From positions 1 to 64,000 of the forward strand of contig JAEIOD010000022.1 in assembly GCA_016342415.1 (NCBI GenBank): a stretch of DNA of 64,000 bases. The letters are read 5' to 3'. This stretch comes from Clostridiales bacterium (GTDB lineage: Bacteria; Bacillota; Clostridia; Peptostreptococcales; Acidaminobacteraceae). The notes beneath the pieces are model-generated. The model searched no databases and was not told the origin of the DNA. It saw nothing but the letters and a program-made list of their open reading frames with translations. Both the position numbers and the translations under genes were made by a program. How positions within the stretch are numbered: the stretch's first letter is position 1; each line of letters opens with the position of its first letter. Below, piece after piece: positions 25,960 through 35,528 of the stretch.

Positions 25960-26335
25960 CTGTTAAATATCATGGTTAAGGTATGATATTAGTAATGTAT
26001 GATAAGAATAGATATAGCTATTTAGGGATTAAGGTTCCTTATCAGAATCTGATATGTTGATAGAGTTAAATGCATTTTATTGGATCTCTATTGTATAATA
26101 AATGGATAACTTAAAATTTGAAAGACTGTGAATTGATTTGTATTATCTTTCAATTTAGAGTCTTTTATTATTTGTGGCATATTGCCAACCAAACGCCAAC
26201 GATATATTGGGTAGTTAAGGTATTAAGAAGTAACTGTATGATAGAAAAAGTGTTTTGCATAAATAACTGAATAATGTGTTTCGAATGGCTCTGATGCTAA
26301 TATGATAATCCAAGTTAGAAGGTGCTATAAGCAGG

Positions 26336-26368
26336 CAAGGTATAATTAACCTTGATATTTTTTTTTAT
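26336..26368 (+). terminator. Intrinsic terminator
   Basis: CAAGGT (26336-26341) pairs with ACCTTG (26349-26354) and is followed by a run of T residues. No intact gene lies directly upstream. Confidence 0.6.
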
Positions 26369-26650
26369 GAAAAAAAAGTATACGTCATAATATTTAACAA
26401 TACGAGACTGTTTTATCCGTTAATTGGTACTAAATGAGTAAACATCCAATAATGGTGACAATTTATTAACACGATTTAACAAAAACATATTCTGAAATTT
26501 GGAATGAAAGTAATTTATTGAATTAATATAAAGTATTTATTAACTTTCTCTTACATTAATAGGTATTTAATGCATAATTATTGTTAAATTAATATCTATC
26601 AAGTATACTTAATACGCTAATATGGGTTGTGTTAGAATAGAGGAGGAAAA

Positions 26651-28657
26651 ATGAAATTATTGAAGAAGCTATTAATCAGAATAATAGTCTTGATTATCAT
26701 TGTTTGTGCAGTGATAGGGGGTATGTCGATTTATAAATCGTATACCAGTACAAATGACTTGATGATGCAAAAGTTAGATGACCAACTGGTCTTAAGAACA
26801 AAGTTGGTTGAAGAGAAAATAGAGAGTACAAAAAGACTGGTCGGCACTCTGGCAACGAGTCCGAATATCCAGATTGCCTTGGGAAATGGTCGTGCCAATA
26901 CAGATGTGGAGAAACAATTAACGGAACTGTTGGAAGATAACAGTGATTTGATGACACTCGTCAGTCTGGTAAACAAAGATGATGTTGTTTTTGTATCAGA
27001 TAGAATTAACGATCTTAAAGATGTTAATATTTCGGAAAGAGACTATTTACAAGAGGCGAAAGCAACAAAACAACTGACTATCAGTGAAGTGATAACTTCT
27101 AAAGCAGATAACTCGCAAGTGATTGCACTTTGCCAACCGGTTTACTCTAATGAAAAATATGTGGGTTCGATTGTATCAACAATTAAATTCACATTGGTAA
27201 CGGATTTAGTCAGCGATACAAAAATTGCTGAAAACGGTTATGCTTACATAGTGGATATAAAAGGTGATGATGCAGGTACACTGGTATATCACAAGAACCA
27301 AAGTTTAGTAGATGATAAGTTTAATCTATACAAAGACAACAATGATGACTTAAACAAGTTTTTAGATCAGATGCAAACCAAACCGTCGGGATACGGTGAA
27401 TATGTTAAAGAAGGTGATCTTAGGATTGTTAAGTATCAGAAATTTGACAACTGGGCACTTGTTCTAACCGTTGATGAAAAGGATATTGAAAAAACATCGA
27501 TTGATATCATTAAGATTACTTTGCTTGCAATAGTTGGTGCTATTCTTATAGCAACGGTTTCTGGTTATTTAATCATCAATTTTTCTATTGTAAAACCGAT
27601 CAGAAAACTTCAATCATCTATGGCAAAAGCTGGAAATGGTGATTTGACGGAACCTGTTTTTATTAAAACAAAAGATGAAATAGAAGAACTTGCTCATTCG
27701 TACAATCAAATGTTGGAAAATCAGAAAGAGACTCTTATGAGTATCAGTAAGATTTCACAAACGATGACCTCTTCTGCCGAAGAGTTAACAGCCTCTTCTG
27801 AAGAAGTTAATGCAAGTTCGGAAGAAGTCAGTCAAAACATTGATGAAATGATGCAAAATATAGTGGCTGAAGAACAGATGATGAAATCTGTAGAAGTAGA
27901 AATGAATAAATTAAATGACTCGGTTGATGTGTCAAGCGCACTTACTATCCAGTCACAAGAGGTTTGTGTTTCTGCACTTATTGTTGCAGAAGAAGGTCGT
28001 ACAGGTGTTCAATCATCGGTTGCTTCTATGAGTGATATTTCAACATCAACAACAGAAGTTATTGAAAGCTTTGACGAGTTGAATATTCAAGCTAAAAAAG
28101 TAACGGGTATCAGTGAGACCATAAAAGGCATTGCTGAGCAGATTAACCTACTTGCATTAAATGCTTCAATCGAAGCGGCTAGAGCCGGTGAAGCGGGTAG
28201 AGGATTTACAGTTGTTGCTGAAGAAGTTAGAAAACTTGCTGAACAGACAACTCAGGAATCTGCAAATGTTCATAAAGTACTGAGTGAAATAACTGCACTG
28301 ATCAATAAGGCCAATCAAAATGTCAATACAACAAAAGTACATGTTGATGAAGGTGAAGATACGATTCGTTCTTTAGATGGAAAGTTTATGAACATCATCG
28401 CTACATTTGATACACTTAATAAGTTTGTTGCTGATTTAGAGAAAATTTCAAAGGATCAAGTGATTATTTCTGAAGATATTATGGCATCAATCGAGACTTC
28501 TGCAACTCATTCGGTTCAGAACTCTACAATGGCTCAAGAAATTTCTGCATCTGCAGAGGAACAAGCTGCGATTACAGAATCTCTTTCTAGTGCAGCAGAA
28601 GAAAGTGCAGAAACCGCGATGTCGTTAAATGAATTAATACAAAAATTTAAACTATAG
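26651..28657 (+). CDS. Methyl-accepting chemotaxis protein with dCache-type sensor
   Basis: This 668-residue protein follows GAGGAGG. TM1 is at about 8-28, an extracellular double-Cache-like region at about 35-280, TM2 at about 288-312, HAMP at about 312-365, and a cytoplasmic signalling domain follows with the invariant hairpin tip '[20 protein letters not shown]'. The domain order and length are those of a standard Firmicute chemoreceptor that signals through CheA/CheW. The ligand is unknown. A terminator follows directly. Confidence 0.9.
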   Translation: MKLLKKLLIRIIVLIIIVCAVIGGMSIYKSYTSTNDLMMQKLDDQLVLRTKLVEEKIESTKRLVGTLATSPNIQIALGNGRANTDVEKQLTELLEDNSDLMTLVSLVNKDDVVFVSDRINDLKDVNISERDYLQEAKATKQLTISEVITSKADNSQVIALCQPVYSNEKYVGSIVSTIKFTLVTDLVSDTKIAENGYAYIVDIKGDDAGTLVYHKNQSLVDDKFNLYKDNNDDLNKFLDQMQTKPSGYGEYVKEGDLRIVKYQKFDNWALVLTVDEKDIEKTSIDIIKITLLAIVGAILIATVSGYLIINFSIVKPIRKLQSSMAKAGNGDLTEPVFIKTKDEIEELAHSYNQMLENQKETLMSISKISQTMTSSAEELTASSEEVNASSEEVSQNIDEMMQNIVAEEQMMKSVEVEMNKLNDSVDVSSALTIQSQEVCVSALIVAEEGRTGVQSSVASMSDISTSTTEVIESFDELNIQAKKVTGISETIKGIAEQINLLALNASIEAARAGEAGRGFTVVAEEVRKLAEQTTQESANVHKVLSEITALINKANQNVNTTKVHVDEGEDTIRSLDGKFMNIIATFDTLNKFVADLEKISKDQVIISEDIMASIETSATHSVQNSTMAQEISASAEEQAAITESLSSAAEESAETAMSLNELIQKFKL

Positions 28658-28663
28658 AAGGAA

Positions 28664-28694
28664 AGAGATGTTTTGTCGAAAAACATCTCTTTTT
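28664..28694 (+). terminator. Intrinsic terminator of the chemoreceptor gene
   Basis: AGAGATGTTTT pairs with AAAACATCTCT around a GTCG loop and is followed by TTTTT. The first LytTR-type direct repeat begins on its last T. Confidence 0.85.
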
Positions 28695-28763
28695 GGCTAA
28701 ATAAGCTTAGATTTGTACTAAATAGACAAAGGGACTTTTAAATAACTTTAATAAGCGTATAAT
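28694..28763 (+). promoter_or_regulatory. LytTR-type promoter 1: direct repeats plus -10 box
   Basis: TGGCTAAATA (28694) and GTACTAAATA (28715) lie in direct repeat 21 bp apart. Exactly 33 bp separate the second repeat from TATAAT (28758-28763). There is no -35 box at the expected place, as in activator-dependent promoters. The same layout recurs at five or six other sites between here and 53.4 kb. Confidence 0.65.
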
Positions 28764-28769
28764 AAAGTT

Positions 28770-28843
28770 AAATTTGGCTGAGGTGATAAGTAGAACAGGA
28801 GGAGACGTCATACGTTTTTTTCTGTTTTATTTTATAAAAAGAG
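28770..28843 (+). ncRNA. Candidate short RNA from LytTR-type promoter 1
   Basis: Transcription from the TATAAT at 28758 would start near 28770. It would end after a 13-bp G-U-rich hairpin in which CAGGAGGAGACGT pairs with ACGTTTTTTTCTG, followed by TTTTATTTTAT. No ORF fits inside. The stem contains a GGAGGAG run that looks like a ribosome site or a CsrA-type GGA target. The RNA is inferred from promoter and terminator only. Confidence 0.4.
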
Positions 28844-28900
28844 ATTTCAGAAATCGAATATTCAAATTATATAGTTGTATGGGCGATTAATCCTAAAATA

Positions 28901-28969
28901 TGGCTAAATAATCTCATATACTGCTAAATAGCCAAAAGGTAAGTAATTTTGGTTGATGTAACGTATAAT
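28901..28969 (+). promoter_or_regulatory. LytTR-type promoter 2, upstream of the first pseudokinase
   Basis: TGGCTAAATA (28901) and CTGCTAAATA (28921) repeat at 20 bp. A 33-bp gap leads to TATAAT (28964-28969). The pseudokinase ATG lies 25 nt after the -10 box. Confidence 0.7.
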
Positions 28970-28993
28970 AATATTATCAAAGAGGAGTTTGGT

Positions 28994-30361
28994 ATGTTTA
29001 TTTTGCAAGGATTAGAAGCTGTGAAAGCTCAAAACAGAAAGGATATAAAACATCCTGATGCACTACCTGCAGATACAATGTTGTGTGACAATAGATACAG
29101 CGTTATTTCGCTTGAAGATGTTAGTGATCGGGCCTTTCTATACAAAGCTTATGATACAGTAAAAGACAGATATGTTTGCATTAAAGAGTTTTTCCCTAAA
29201 GATGCTTTTGGTATACAAGAGGAACTTTATTTTGTGCGTAATCTAGAAACACATTTTGTGGAAATGAAGGCACCTAATCAATATAAAAGTAAACAGTTTA
29301 AAAATTTGATTGATGGATTTGTTGAAGAAGCCAAGTATTTGGAAAAAATATCATATGGCGATCCTGTTTTAAGAATATTAGATGCTTTTGAAGATTATGG
29401 AACTGCTTATATTGTATCCAATTACAATCAGTGGCCGTCGCTTCAGGATTTTCTTGATATCAAGTACAGATTTTCTGGTGACGAGCTCGAATGGATGGCC
29501 AATCAATTGGTTGATTCTATCATGAGGTTTCATAAACGTAAGATTATTCACAGAAACATAAATCCAAAGAATATTTATCTGAAGCCGGGTCAATTGATAG
29601 TTGATTCAATTGGAACCTGTGACTTTTTACAAGATATAAAACTATATGATAACAATGACTATCAAAGTAAGTACCATGCACCTGAAATTTTGATTCATAA
29701 CGGTGTGATCGGGACTTGGACAGATGTTTATGCCATTGGCAAGGTCCTGATAGATATTATATCGATGATGACAGAATCGGAAGACTACTTTACTGGATTG
29801 GAGACACTTTCAGAGCTTAGACAAAAAAAATTTGAAACAATCGTCAAACATTCCATAGCTTTTAATCACAAGGAGCGTTTAATAGATGCCATAGCTGTAA
29901 AAAAGGAACTGATGTATGAGAAAGATACCGAGAGGACTTTTAAGACACCTAAGAGCATGATTGCTGCTATTGCGATGATATCATTTCTGAGTTGTGCTTT
30001 GTTGATATGGCAATATCAAAATGACACGATGATGGCAAATGATTATTACTTTTTCGAAGAAGAGGAAGTCCCTCTTGGAAGTGTTTCTATAGATAAAAAA
30101 GAGTGCTATTTTATAACAAAGGATTTTCAAAGCTTTGAAGCATCTGAACAACAATTGATTACTTGGTTTGCCTCTGGAAGAGTATCTGTCAGTCACATGG
30201 AGATCAGTGATGATAAAAATGGTACTGAAATAGTTGAATTGTCAGACAGCGACACGGAAAAAGCCTTGGATCTATCCCCGGGTAAGTATCAGATCAAATT
30301 GTACTATAAATTAAATGATGAAGTCTTATTGGAAATTATTCATATTGAAATTATAGAATAG
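28994..30361 (+). CDS. Membrane-anchored serine/threonine pseudokinase (first)
   Basis: The protein has 455 residues from the ATG at 28994, which has GAGGAG upstream; an in-frame TTG at 28949 lies before the -10 box and cannot be used. It has an N-terminal protein-kinase fold with the ATP Lys in 'VCIKEFFP' and 'YHAPEIL' for the APE motif. The Gly-rich loop has lost its glycines, the HRD motif is 'HRNINPKN' (catalytic Asp replaced by Asn) and DFG is disrupted ('VDSIGTCDF'). One TM helix at about 322-341 precedes an outside domain of about 115 residues, probably beta-sandwich. Phosphotransfer is unlikely; a scaffold or sensor role is inferred. Confidence 0.75.
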   Translation: MFILQGLEAVKAQNRKDIKHPDALPADTMLCDNRYSVISLEDVSDRAFLYKAYDTVKDRYVCIKEFFPKDAFGIQEELYFVRNLETHFVEMKAPNQYKSKQFKNLIDGFVEEAKYLEKISYGDPVLRILDAFEDYGTAYIVSNYNQWPSLQDFLDIKYRFSGDELEWMANQLVDSIMRFHKRKIIHRNINPKNIYLKPGQLIVDSIGTCDFLQDIKLYDNNDYQSKYHAPEILIHNGVIGTWTDVYAIGKVLIDIISMMTESEDYFTGLETLSELRQKKFETIVKHSIAFNHKERLIDAIAVKKELMYEKDTERTFKTPKSMIAAIAMISFLSCALLIWQYQNDTMMANDYYFFEEEEVPLGSVSIDKKECYFITKDFQSFEASEQQLITWFASGRVSVSHMEISDDKNGTEIVELSDSDTEKALDLSPGKYQIKLYYKLNDEVLLEIIHIEIIE

Positions 30362-30403
30362 ACAATTGTCTATTCTTTCTTTATAATTGAAACAGGTGAT
30401 GAA

Positions 30404-30994
30404 ATGAAAAAATATAAAAAACTAAAAATTTATAAATACCTAGATGACATGGAGATGATGAAAAATATCATCGAATCCGGTGGAAATATCAACCGAGTCA
30501 ATAAAAAAACTGGTGAGAATGCACTGTTTTTAGCTTTGGATACCGATATTTCTATTGAGGTTATGATGTTTCTTTTAGAATCAGGAATCGATGTGAATAT
30601 TCAAAACAAACTAGGTGATTCTGTGGTGCATATCTGCAAAGATTTGGATAGACTCAAGTTGTTGATAGACTACGGAGTAAATGTCAATCTTGTTAACAAA
30701 GCTTCTCTGACGCCGATATTTGGCTGTGTGGACATTGATAGGGCAGCACTTCTTGTTGAAAATGGTGCGGACCTAAATGTAATAGACAATAAAGGGCAAC
30801 ACTTCTTAAAATCTCTTCATGTGTCAAATTTTGATTTGATGAAAATATTTATAGATAAAGGTATGAATCGCTTTATTGAGAAAAATGGATTGACCTTAGA
30901 TGCTTTTTTCGAAAAATGGTCCACAATTGAAGTTCAGGCTTATTTTGAGAACAAGTTAAGAACACAACCCGAGTTATATAGAATTAAGGTGTAG
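30404..30994 (+). CDS. Ankyrin-repeat protein
   Basis: This 196-residue soluble protein has about four ankyrin repeats, for example 'NKKTGENALFLALDTDISIE', 'LLESGIDVNIQNKLGDSVVH', 'LIDYGVNVNLVNKASLTPIF' and 'LVENGADLNVIDNKGQHFLK'. It follows the first pseudokinase after 40 nt and is probably co-transcribed with it; its stop lies inside a terminator stem. It is likely a protein-protein adaptor, and the partner is unknown. Confidence 0.85.
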   Translation: MKKYKKLKIYKYLDDMEMMKNIIESGGNINRVNKKTGENALFLALDTDISIEVMMFLLESGIDVNIQNKLGDSVVHICKDLDRLKLLIDYGVNVNLVNKASLTPIFGCVDIDRAALLVENGADLNVIDNKGQHFLKSLHVSNFDLMKIFIDKGMNRFIEKNGLTLDAFFEKWSTIEVQAYFENKLRTQPELYRIKV

Positions 30995-31015
30995 TTTTTA
31001 TAGCTACACCTTTTT
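30986..31015 (+). terminator. Terminator overlapping the ankyrin gene stop
   Basis: AAGGTGTAG (containing the TAG stop) pairs with CTACACCTT and is followed by T residues. It ends the pseudokinase-ankyrin transcript. Confidence 0.8.
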
Positions 31016-31060
31016 CAAACTTTTTTTTTGGGTATAAGAAGAAGGAGGTCAGGAGGTTTT

Positions 31061-32287
31061 ATGGATATACATGTAGCAAGACAACCGATATTTGATAGGG
31101 ATTACAATGTAGTGGCTTACGAATTGCTTTATAGAAACAGTAAGGAAAATTCATTTGATGGCAGCATTTCTGATAATGTTGCAACATCCTTATTGCTAAT
31201 GAATAGCTATTATACTTTTGGCATAGAAAAATTAGTAGGCGAAGCAAGAGCTTTTATTAACTTTGATAAACATTTGATACACATAGGTGTTCCGGAATTA
31301 TTAGATAAAAACAGAGTGACTATAGAAATTTTAGAGACTGTTAATCCAGACGCAAAATTCATGAAAGAAATCAGAAAACTGAAGTCGTTGGGGTATACGA
31401 TAGCCATAGATGATTATGAAGCGGACTATCCTCATGAGGAAATTCTGGAATTGGTAGATATAGTTAAAGTAGATTTTACAATGTGCACAAAAGAAGTCAT
31501 AGAAAAAATGATTTCAAGTCTAAAAAAAAGAGGTAAATTGCTTTTGGCTGAAAAGGTTGAAAGTAAAGATGTTTATGAGTGGGCCCATGGATTGGGATTT
31601 GATTTTTTCCAAGGATTCTACTTTGCAAAACCAGCGGTTCAAACTCAGAAAACCATGAGTTCAAGCGGTGTGTCTTACGTTAGATTGATGAATGAACTGA
31701 ATAATGATGAACCGGACTTTAAAGCGCTCTCAAAGATTATTTTGATGGATGTGTCATTGACGTATAAACTTTTAAAACTTGTGAATGCCAATTCAAAGCC
31801 TATCAGTGAAATAACATCGGTACAGCAAGCACTAGCAGTACTTGGTGTAAAGCAATTCAGAAGATGGTTGTCGTTGGCGATGGTCCAGAATTTAAGTACA
31901 AGAGAAAACTCTGAAGCTGTTAAGTATGCTTTGATTCGATCGGATCTGTTGATTAAAATAGCAGAATCTTCTAAACTTAAAAAATCAGTAGAGGAACTGT
32001 CTTTACTTGGTATTCTTTCAATTTTAGATGTGGTCCTCGAAATGAAAATGGAAGATGCTTTGATGAATTTACCAATTGGTGAAGAGATGAAAGATACTCT
32101 TTTAGGCAAAGAAACACACTACAGTGATGCGATGAAATTATGTCTTGCTTATGAAAAAGGTGTCTTTGATAAGGCAAAACAAGCAGCTTTAAATATAGGG
32201 TATGAATTGGAACAGTTACCGGAACATTATGTTGCTTCTATTTCGTGGGCTGAAAAGATGTTTAGGGAACTTCAAAGTATTGATTAA
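31061..32287 (+). CDS. EAL-HDOD domain protein (YuxH-like c-di-GMP signalling)
   Basis: The protein has 408 residues from the ATG at 31061, which has AGGAGG directly upstream; an in-frame TTG at 31028 starts before two ribosome sites. Residues about 1-200 are an EAL-like domain starting 'VARQPIFDRDYNVVAYELLY'; its signature is ELL rather than EAL, with 'IAIDDYEAD' and 'LAEKVES' retained. Residues about 205-395 are an HDOD domain ('MDVSLTYKLLKLVNA', 'QALAVLGVKQFRRWL'). The degenerate signature suggests c-di-GMP binding or a loss of hydrolysis. A c-di-GMP riboswitch at 45.0 kb shows that this messenger matters in the organism. Confidence 0.85.
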   Translation: MDIHVARQPIFDRDYNVVAYELLYRNSKENSFDGSISDNVATSLLLMNSYYTFGIEKLVGEARAFINFDKHLIHIGVPELLDKNRVTIEILETVNPDAKFMKEIRKLKSLGYTIAIDDYEADYPHEEILELVDIVKVDFTMCTKEVIEKMISSLKKRGKLLLAEKVESKDVYEWAHGLGFDFFQGFYFAKPAVQTQKTMSSSGVSYVRLMNELNNDEPDFKALSKIILMDVSLTYKLLKLVNANSKPISEITSVQQALAVLGVKQFRRWLSLAMVQNLSTRENSEAVKYALIRSDLLIKIAESSKLKKSVEELSLLGILSILDVVLEMKMEDALMNLPIGEEMKDTLLGKETHYSDAMKLCLAYEKGVFDKAKQAALNIGYELEQLPEHYVASISWAEKMFRELQSID

Positions 32288-32368
32288 AGAGAGTTCCGAG
32301 GTTGAGTAAAACTGTATGCCATCTTGAAAATTTTAGCAATATAGAGTACATTTGGATTAGGAGGCGTT

Positions 32369-34255
32369 ATGTTTCACTTAGATGAATTGTTAAAAATGAA
32401 ACCTAAAATAAATGGTATTGAAAATATGAATGCGTTGTCAGACGGAGAGAGAATTGGCGACTCCCCTTATGTCGTCAAAAAGACATTACATAGGAGCAAT
32501 GACAGCTTCGTTTATTTAGCGTTTCATTCTGTTACAGATAGTCATGTCATCATTAAAGAATTTTTCCCTATGATAGGGTTTGAATATCAAAATATCAACC
32601 TTCGATTAAAAAGAAGCGATTATGGAGAAGTGCTTTTGCCAAATGATGAAATAGAAGGCATTAGAGCATTTCATCAATTAAAGCGATATTATAAAGAGTC
32701 GGCAAATTATCTAAAAGGTATATCAAGCGAAAAACATCTAGTGACGGTCATTGAATCATTTGAATGTAACAACACGGTCTATGTGGTTTTGGAGTACTTG
32801 CCCTACCCGACGTTGGATACTTTGATGAAAGAAAAAATACTGCTGCCAAGACAAGTTATGACAATATTTCAAATGGTTTTAATAGCAGTTGAGAGTATTC
32901 ACAAAAAAGGATATACCATCAAAACTTTAAAACCAACCAATATATACATATCGGATACTCATGTGATTATAGGAGATTTTAATCCTCTTAAGAGAAGTTA
33001 CTTTATCAGTCAGAGTTCAGATTCTAAACAGAATCCGTTTATTGCACCAGAACTTTTATCTGATAGTATTGTGAATGAGACTGTTGATATCTATAATCTA
33101 GGTAAAATACTTGAGTTATTCATGAATCATATTGGCTACCATATGATGAAAGAAAATGTACAACGATCAAAGGGATTTAATCCTGGTAAAATCGATTACA
33201 TACTTTCTAATTCCATGAATGAGAATCCTTCAGAACGACTTCAATCGGTTTCTGAAATTAGAAATCTTTTAAATCACAGAGTTGTGATTAAAAACAACCG
33301 TATTGAAATCGTAAAATGGTTTTTAGCGGCGATGGTGGTTATCGTTGCCATATATTCGGTAAACCGCTCCGGTATAATCGAAATGATACCATGGCCTAAA
33401 GAGGTAGTGGTATTGGAGGAGTCAAATGATGTCATCATTCAATCCTCAAATTTCAGATTCATAACCAAAAGAAATTCTTTTGATTTCATGGATGCCAAGA
33501 TGATCAGATGGATAGATGAGTTTGATGATGTTTATGAGATTAATTTGACATCAGATAATAGACATATAACGATTGTTGTATCAGATAATTGTATTGATCT
33601 AGATGGATTTGGTTTGAATCCTGGTGCGTATCGTTTGTCGGTAAAAAATACCAATATGGACGAAATTGTTTTGGACTTTGAAATAGTTTCTAAACACAGC
33701 AAGCTTATATCAGCACCGATATGCGATTTCGAAAATTACTCTTTTTATCAAAGCGCCAGTAAAAGAATGACCTGGACTTCAAAAACAGATAATCTGTTTA
33801 GAATTATGGTGTATGATTGCACTCTTCAAGAGGTTGTTTATGATATTAAAACGGAACAAACAACATTAGACCTTGATGTGTTGAATTTGAATCGAGGGCG
33901 ATATTTATTAAGTATACAAGAGTATGAAGAAGGTAAAGAATCGCTATATGATCAAGTAAACCTTGAGATATTTGATGACAATGAATTAAAAACACCCATT
34001 ATGCTCATAGAAGATGGGGGAAAACTTCGTTTGGGAGATGAGATAAGATGGCAGATGTTATCTTTAGGCGATATCAATATCCGCTTGGTTCATGAGGAAA
34101 CGGGTGATTTTGTTGACTACTCAACACCTTCTCATATTGGTTTTATAACACTGCCGACTGAAGCAAGGACTGGTTGGCATCACTTATATGTTTCATATAC
34201 AAATGAGCAATTATCGTCAAAAATTGTTGAATTAAGAGTTCAAATTGTTGATTAG
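32369..34255 (+). CDS. Membrane-anchored pseudokinase with extracellular beta domains (second)
   Basis: This 628-residue protein follows AGGAGG. The kinase fold keeps the Lys of 'VIIKEFFP' and the 'IAPELL' motif. The catalytic loop is 'YTIKTLKPTN' with no HRD Asp, and DFG is 'GDFNPLK'. One TM helix at about 310-327 is followed by about 300 outside residues that look like three tandem immunoglobulin-like beta-sandwich repeats, each with an 'L(N/D)LNxGxYxLS' type strand. It is paralogous to the protein at 28994. A signal-transmitting or scaffold role at the envelope is inferred; catalysis is unlikely. Confidence 0.75.
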   Translation: MFHLDELLKMKPKINGIENMNALSDGERIGDSPYVVKKTLHRSNDSFVYLAFHSVTDSHVIIKEFFPMIGFEYQNINLRLKRSDYGEVLLPNDEIEGIRAFHQLKRYYKESANYLKGISSEKHLVTVIESFECNNTVYVVLEYLPYPTLDTLMKEKILLPRQVMTIFQMVLIAVESIHKKGYTIKTLKPTNIYISDTHVIIGDFNPLKRSYFISQSSDSKQNPFIAPELLSDSIVNETVDIYNLGKILELFMNHIGYHMMKENVQRSKGFNPGKIDYILSNSMNENPSERLQSVSEIRNLLNHRVVIKNNRIEIVKWFLAAMVVIVAIYSVNRSGIIEMIPWPKEVVVLEESNDVIIQSSNFRFITKRNSFDFMDAKMIRWIDEFDDVYEINLTSDNRHITIVVSDNCIDLDGFGLNPGAYRLSVKNTNMDEIVLDFEIVSKHSKLISAPICDFENYSFYQSASKRMTWTSKTDNLFRIMVYDCTLQEVVYDIKTEQTTLDLDVLNLNRGRYLLSIQEYEEGKESLYDQVNLEIFDDNELKTPIMLIEDGGKLRLGDEIRWQMLSLGDINIRLVHEETGDFVDYSTPSHIGFITLPTEARTGWHHLYVSYTNEQLSSKIVELRVQIVD

Positions 34256-34324
34256 TGGCTAAATAGACAGATATATGGCTAAATAAACATTCTATGTTGA
34301 TTTTTAAAAGTACTTTTATATAAT
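34256..34324 (+). promoter_or_regulatory. LytTR-type promoter 3
   Basis: Two perfect TGGCTAAATA repeats (34256 and 34276) lie 20 bp apart. They are followed by 33 bp and TATAAT (34319-34324). This is the best-conserved of the promoter set. It drives the small gene at 34354 and probably the LytTR regulator after it. Confidence 0.75.
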
Positions 34325-34353
34325 TGTATTTAGTGACGTCAAGGAGAATGTGT

Positions 34354-34740
34354 ATGCAAAGTATATATAAAAAGAAATGTCTTACCGAATTATATGACAG
34401 TTTAGAAAAAATGATTGAAGGGAAAATTGATTTAAGATACCCTATAGAAGTAAAAGAAGTGAACAATGGTTTGGCTTTTAAAATATTTTCAACCAATGAA
34501 GATATAAGCCTTTATTTTTATCCGAATCATCCTGTTTCGGAAGTGAATATCATTAGAAAGGGGATGCGTTTTATTTACCCCAAAAGAGCCATAAGGTTCA
34601 AAAGACATACAATTGGTGATTTAATGAATGTAATCACAAAAGATGATAGAATGCATGGCTGTTCTAAAATAATTGAAATGTATTTAATCGCAATATTAAA
34701 ACATAGACAAGATACTGTTTCACATCTGAAATCAAGCTAA
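34354..34740 (+). CDS. Hypothetical 128-aa protein in LytTR operon
   Basis: The start is the ATG at 34354, with AAGGAG 8 nt upstream; an earlier in-frame TTG at 34324 overlaps the -10 box. The protein is basic and soluble, with a predicted beta-rich middle ('GLAFKIFSTNEDISLYFYPN') and a helical end. No family is recognised. It lies between LytTR-type promoter 3 and a LytTR regulator and may belong to the same signalling unit. Confidence 0.65.
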   Translation: MQSIYKKKCLTELYDSLEKMIEGKIDLRYPIEVKEVNNGLAFKIFSTNEDISLYFYPNHPVSEVNIIRKGMRFIYPKRAIRFKRHTIGDLMNVITKDDRMHGCSKIIEMYLIAILKHRQDTVSHLKSS

Positions 34741-34780
34741 TCATGCTATCATACCTTGTGCAGTTACTGTAGGAGGTTCT

Positions 34781-35527
34781 ATGAATGTTTTGCTTTATAC
34801 AGAAAAAAGTGATTATATCAAAGTGATAGAGTTATTATGTCGTGATATTCACCACGATATAAAAGTCAGCCATATCACTGAATGTCAACTGGCAAATGAA
34901 GCAGTTTCAAGAAGTCTGAACATAATCATATTAGATGATCATTTATATAAAACGTTAACAGAAGCCTGTATAGATGCACTTATAAAGAGTCAAATACGTG
35001 TGATTGTATTTCTACCGAAGAAAATTAACATCAAAAGGTATTTGGCTTTTAATTTATTGGACTATTTTTGTTCGCCTCTAAACTGGGAAGATATTGATGA
35101 CTGTTTAAGACATGAGTATCGGAAATATTTGATGTTAAAACAAGTGGGTCCGAACGATGACAGATCTAATAAGTTAGTGGTTAAAACAGGTACAGAGATC
35201 GTAGTCATTAAGTTCTCTGAAATACTTTTTTTTGAAAAAAAACAAAAGAGTACTATTATTCACACACATGATGAAATTTATGAGTGTCATGAAAATCTAA
35301 AACATTTATTGATGAGATTACCAGATTCTTTTTTCAGGGTGCATAGTTCATTTATTGTTAATTTTAACAATGCAAGAACCATTACAGATATTGGCAATCG
35401 TACCTACCAGATAACATTTGGGAAAGAGGATGTTTATGCTATTATGAGTAGAAAGCGTTCTGAGGATATTTTGCAGCACGCACTAGATCATTACCGAATG
35501 AGTTTTATAGAAGAAAAGAGAGGTTGA
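34781..35527 (+). CDS. LytTR transcription regulator with pseudo-receiver domain (1 of 5)
   Basis: This 248-residue protein follows GTAGGAGG. The N-terminal receiver-like domain has 'IIILDDHLY' at the phospho-acceptor position, but it lacks the acidic pair near the start ('LLYTEKSDY') and the conserved Lys ('YFCSPLNWED'), so ordinary phosphorylation is doubtful. The C-terminal LytTR domain (about 135-240) shows 'ILFFEKKQKSTIIHTHDEIY', 'FFRVHSSFIVNFNNA' and 'MSRKRSEDIL'. No histidine kinase is nearby. It may bind the TGGCTAAATA direct repeats in this region. Confidence 0.8.
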   Translation: MNVLLYTEKSDYIKVIELLCRDIHHDIKVSHITECQLANEAVSRSLNIIILDDHLYKTLTEACIDALIKSQIRVIVFLPKKINIKRYLAFNLLDYFCSPLNWEDIDDCLRHEYRKYLMLKQVGPNDDRSNKLVVKTGTEIVVIKFSEILFFEKKQKSTIIHTHDEIYECHENLKHLLMRLPDSFFRVHSSFIVNFNNARTITDIGNRTYQITFGKEDVYAIMSRKRSEDILQHALDHYRMSFIEEKRG

Positions 35528-35528
35528 C

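Larger units (their letters stand above)
25622..26650. other. Non-coding stretch with terminators and integrase-arm-like repeats
   Basis: No convincing gene is present. The stretch has a hairpin at 25734-25754 (AATGGTAGA/TCTACCATT), terminators at 25928-25959 and 26336-26368, and two pairs of direct repeats: TGCCAAC twice at 25871-25888 and again at 26182-26200. Pairs of this kind occur near integrase genes of Firmicute phages and integrative elements as arm-type sites. This could be the far boundary of the accessory DNA, or a second eroded element. Confidence 0.5.

Noticed and set aside
31675..32109. 144-aa - strand ORF opposite the EAL-HDOD gene
   Set aside because: It lies wholly inside a well-supported gene on the other strand, lacks a ribosome site and shows no domain; it is a mirror reading of codon bias.
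34143..34496. 117-aa - strand ORF spanning LytTR-type promoter 3
   Set aside because: It overlaps two + strand genes and their promoter and has no family features.
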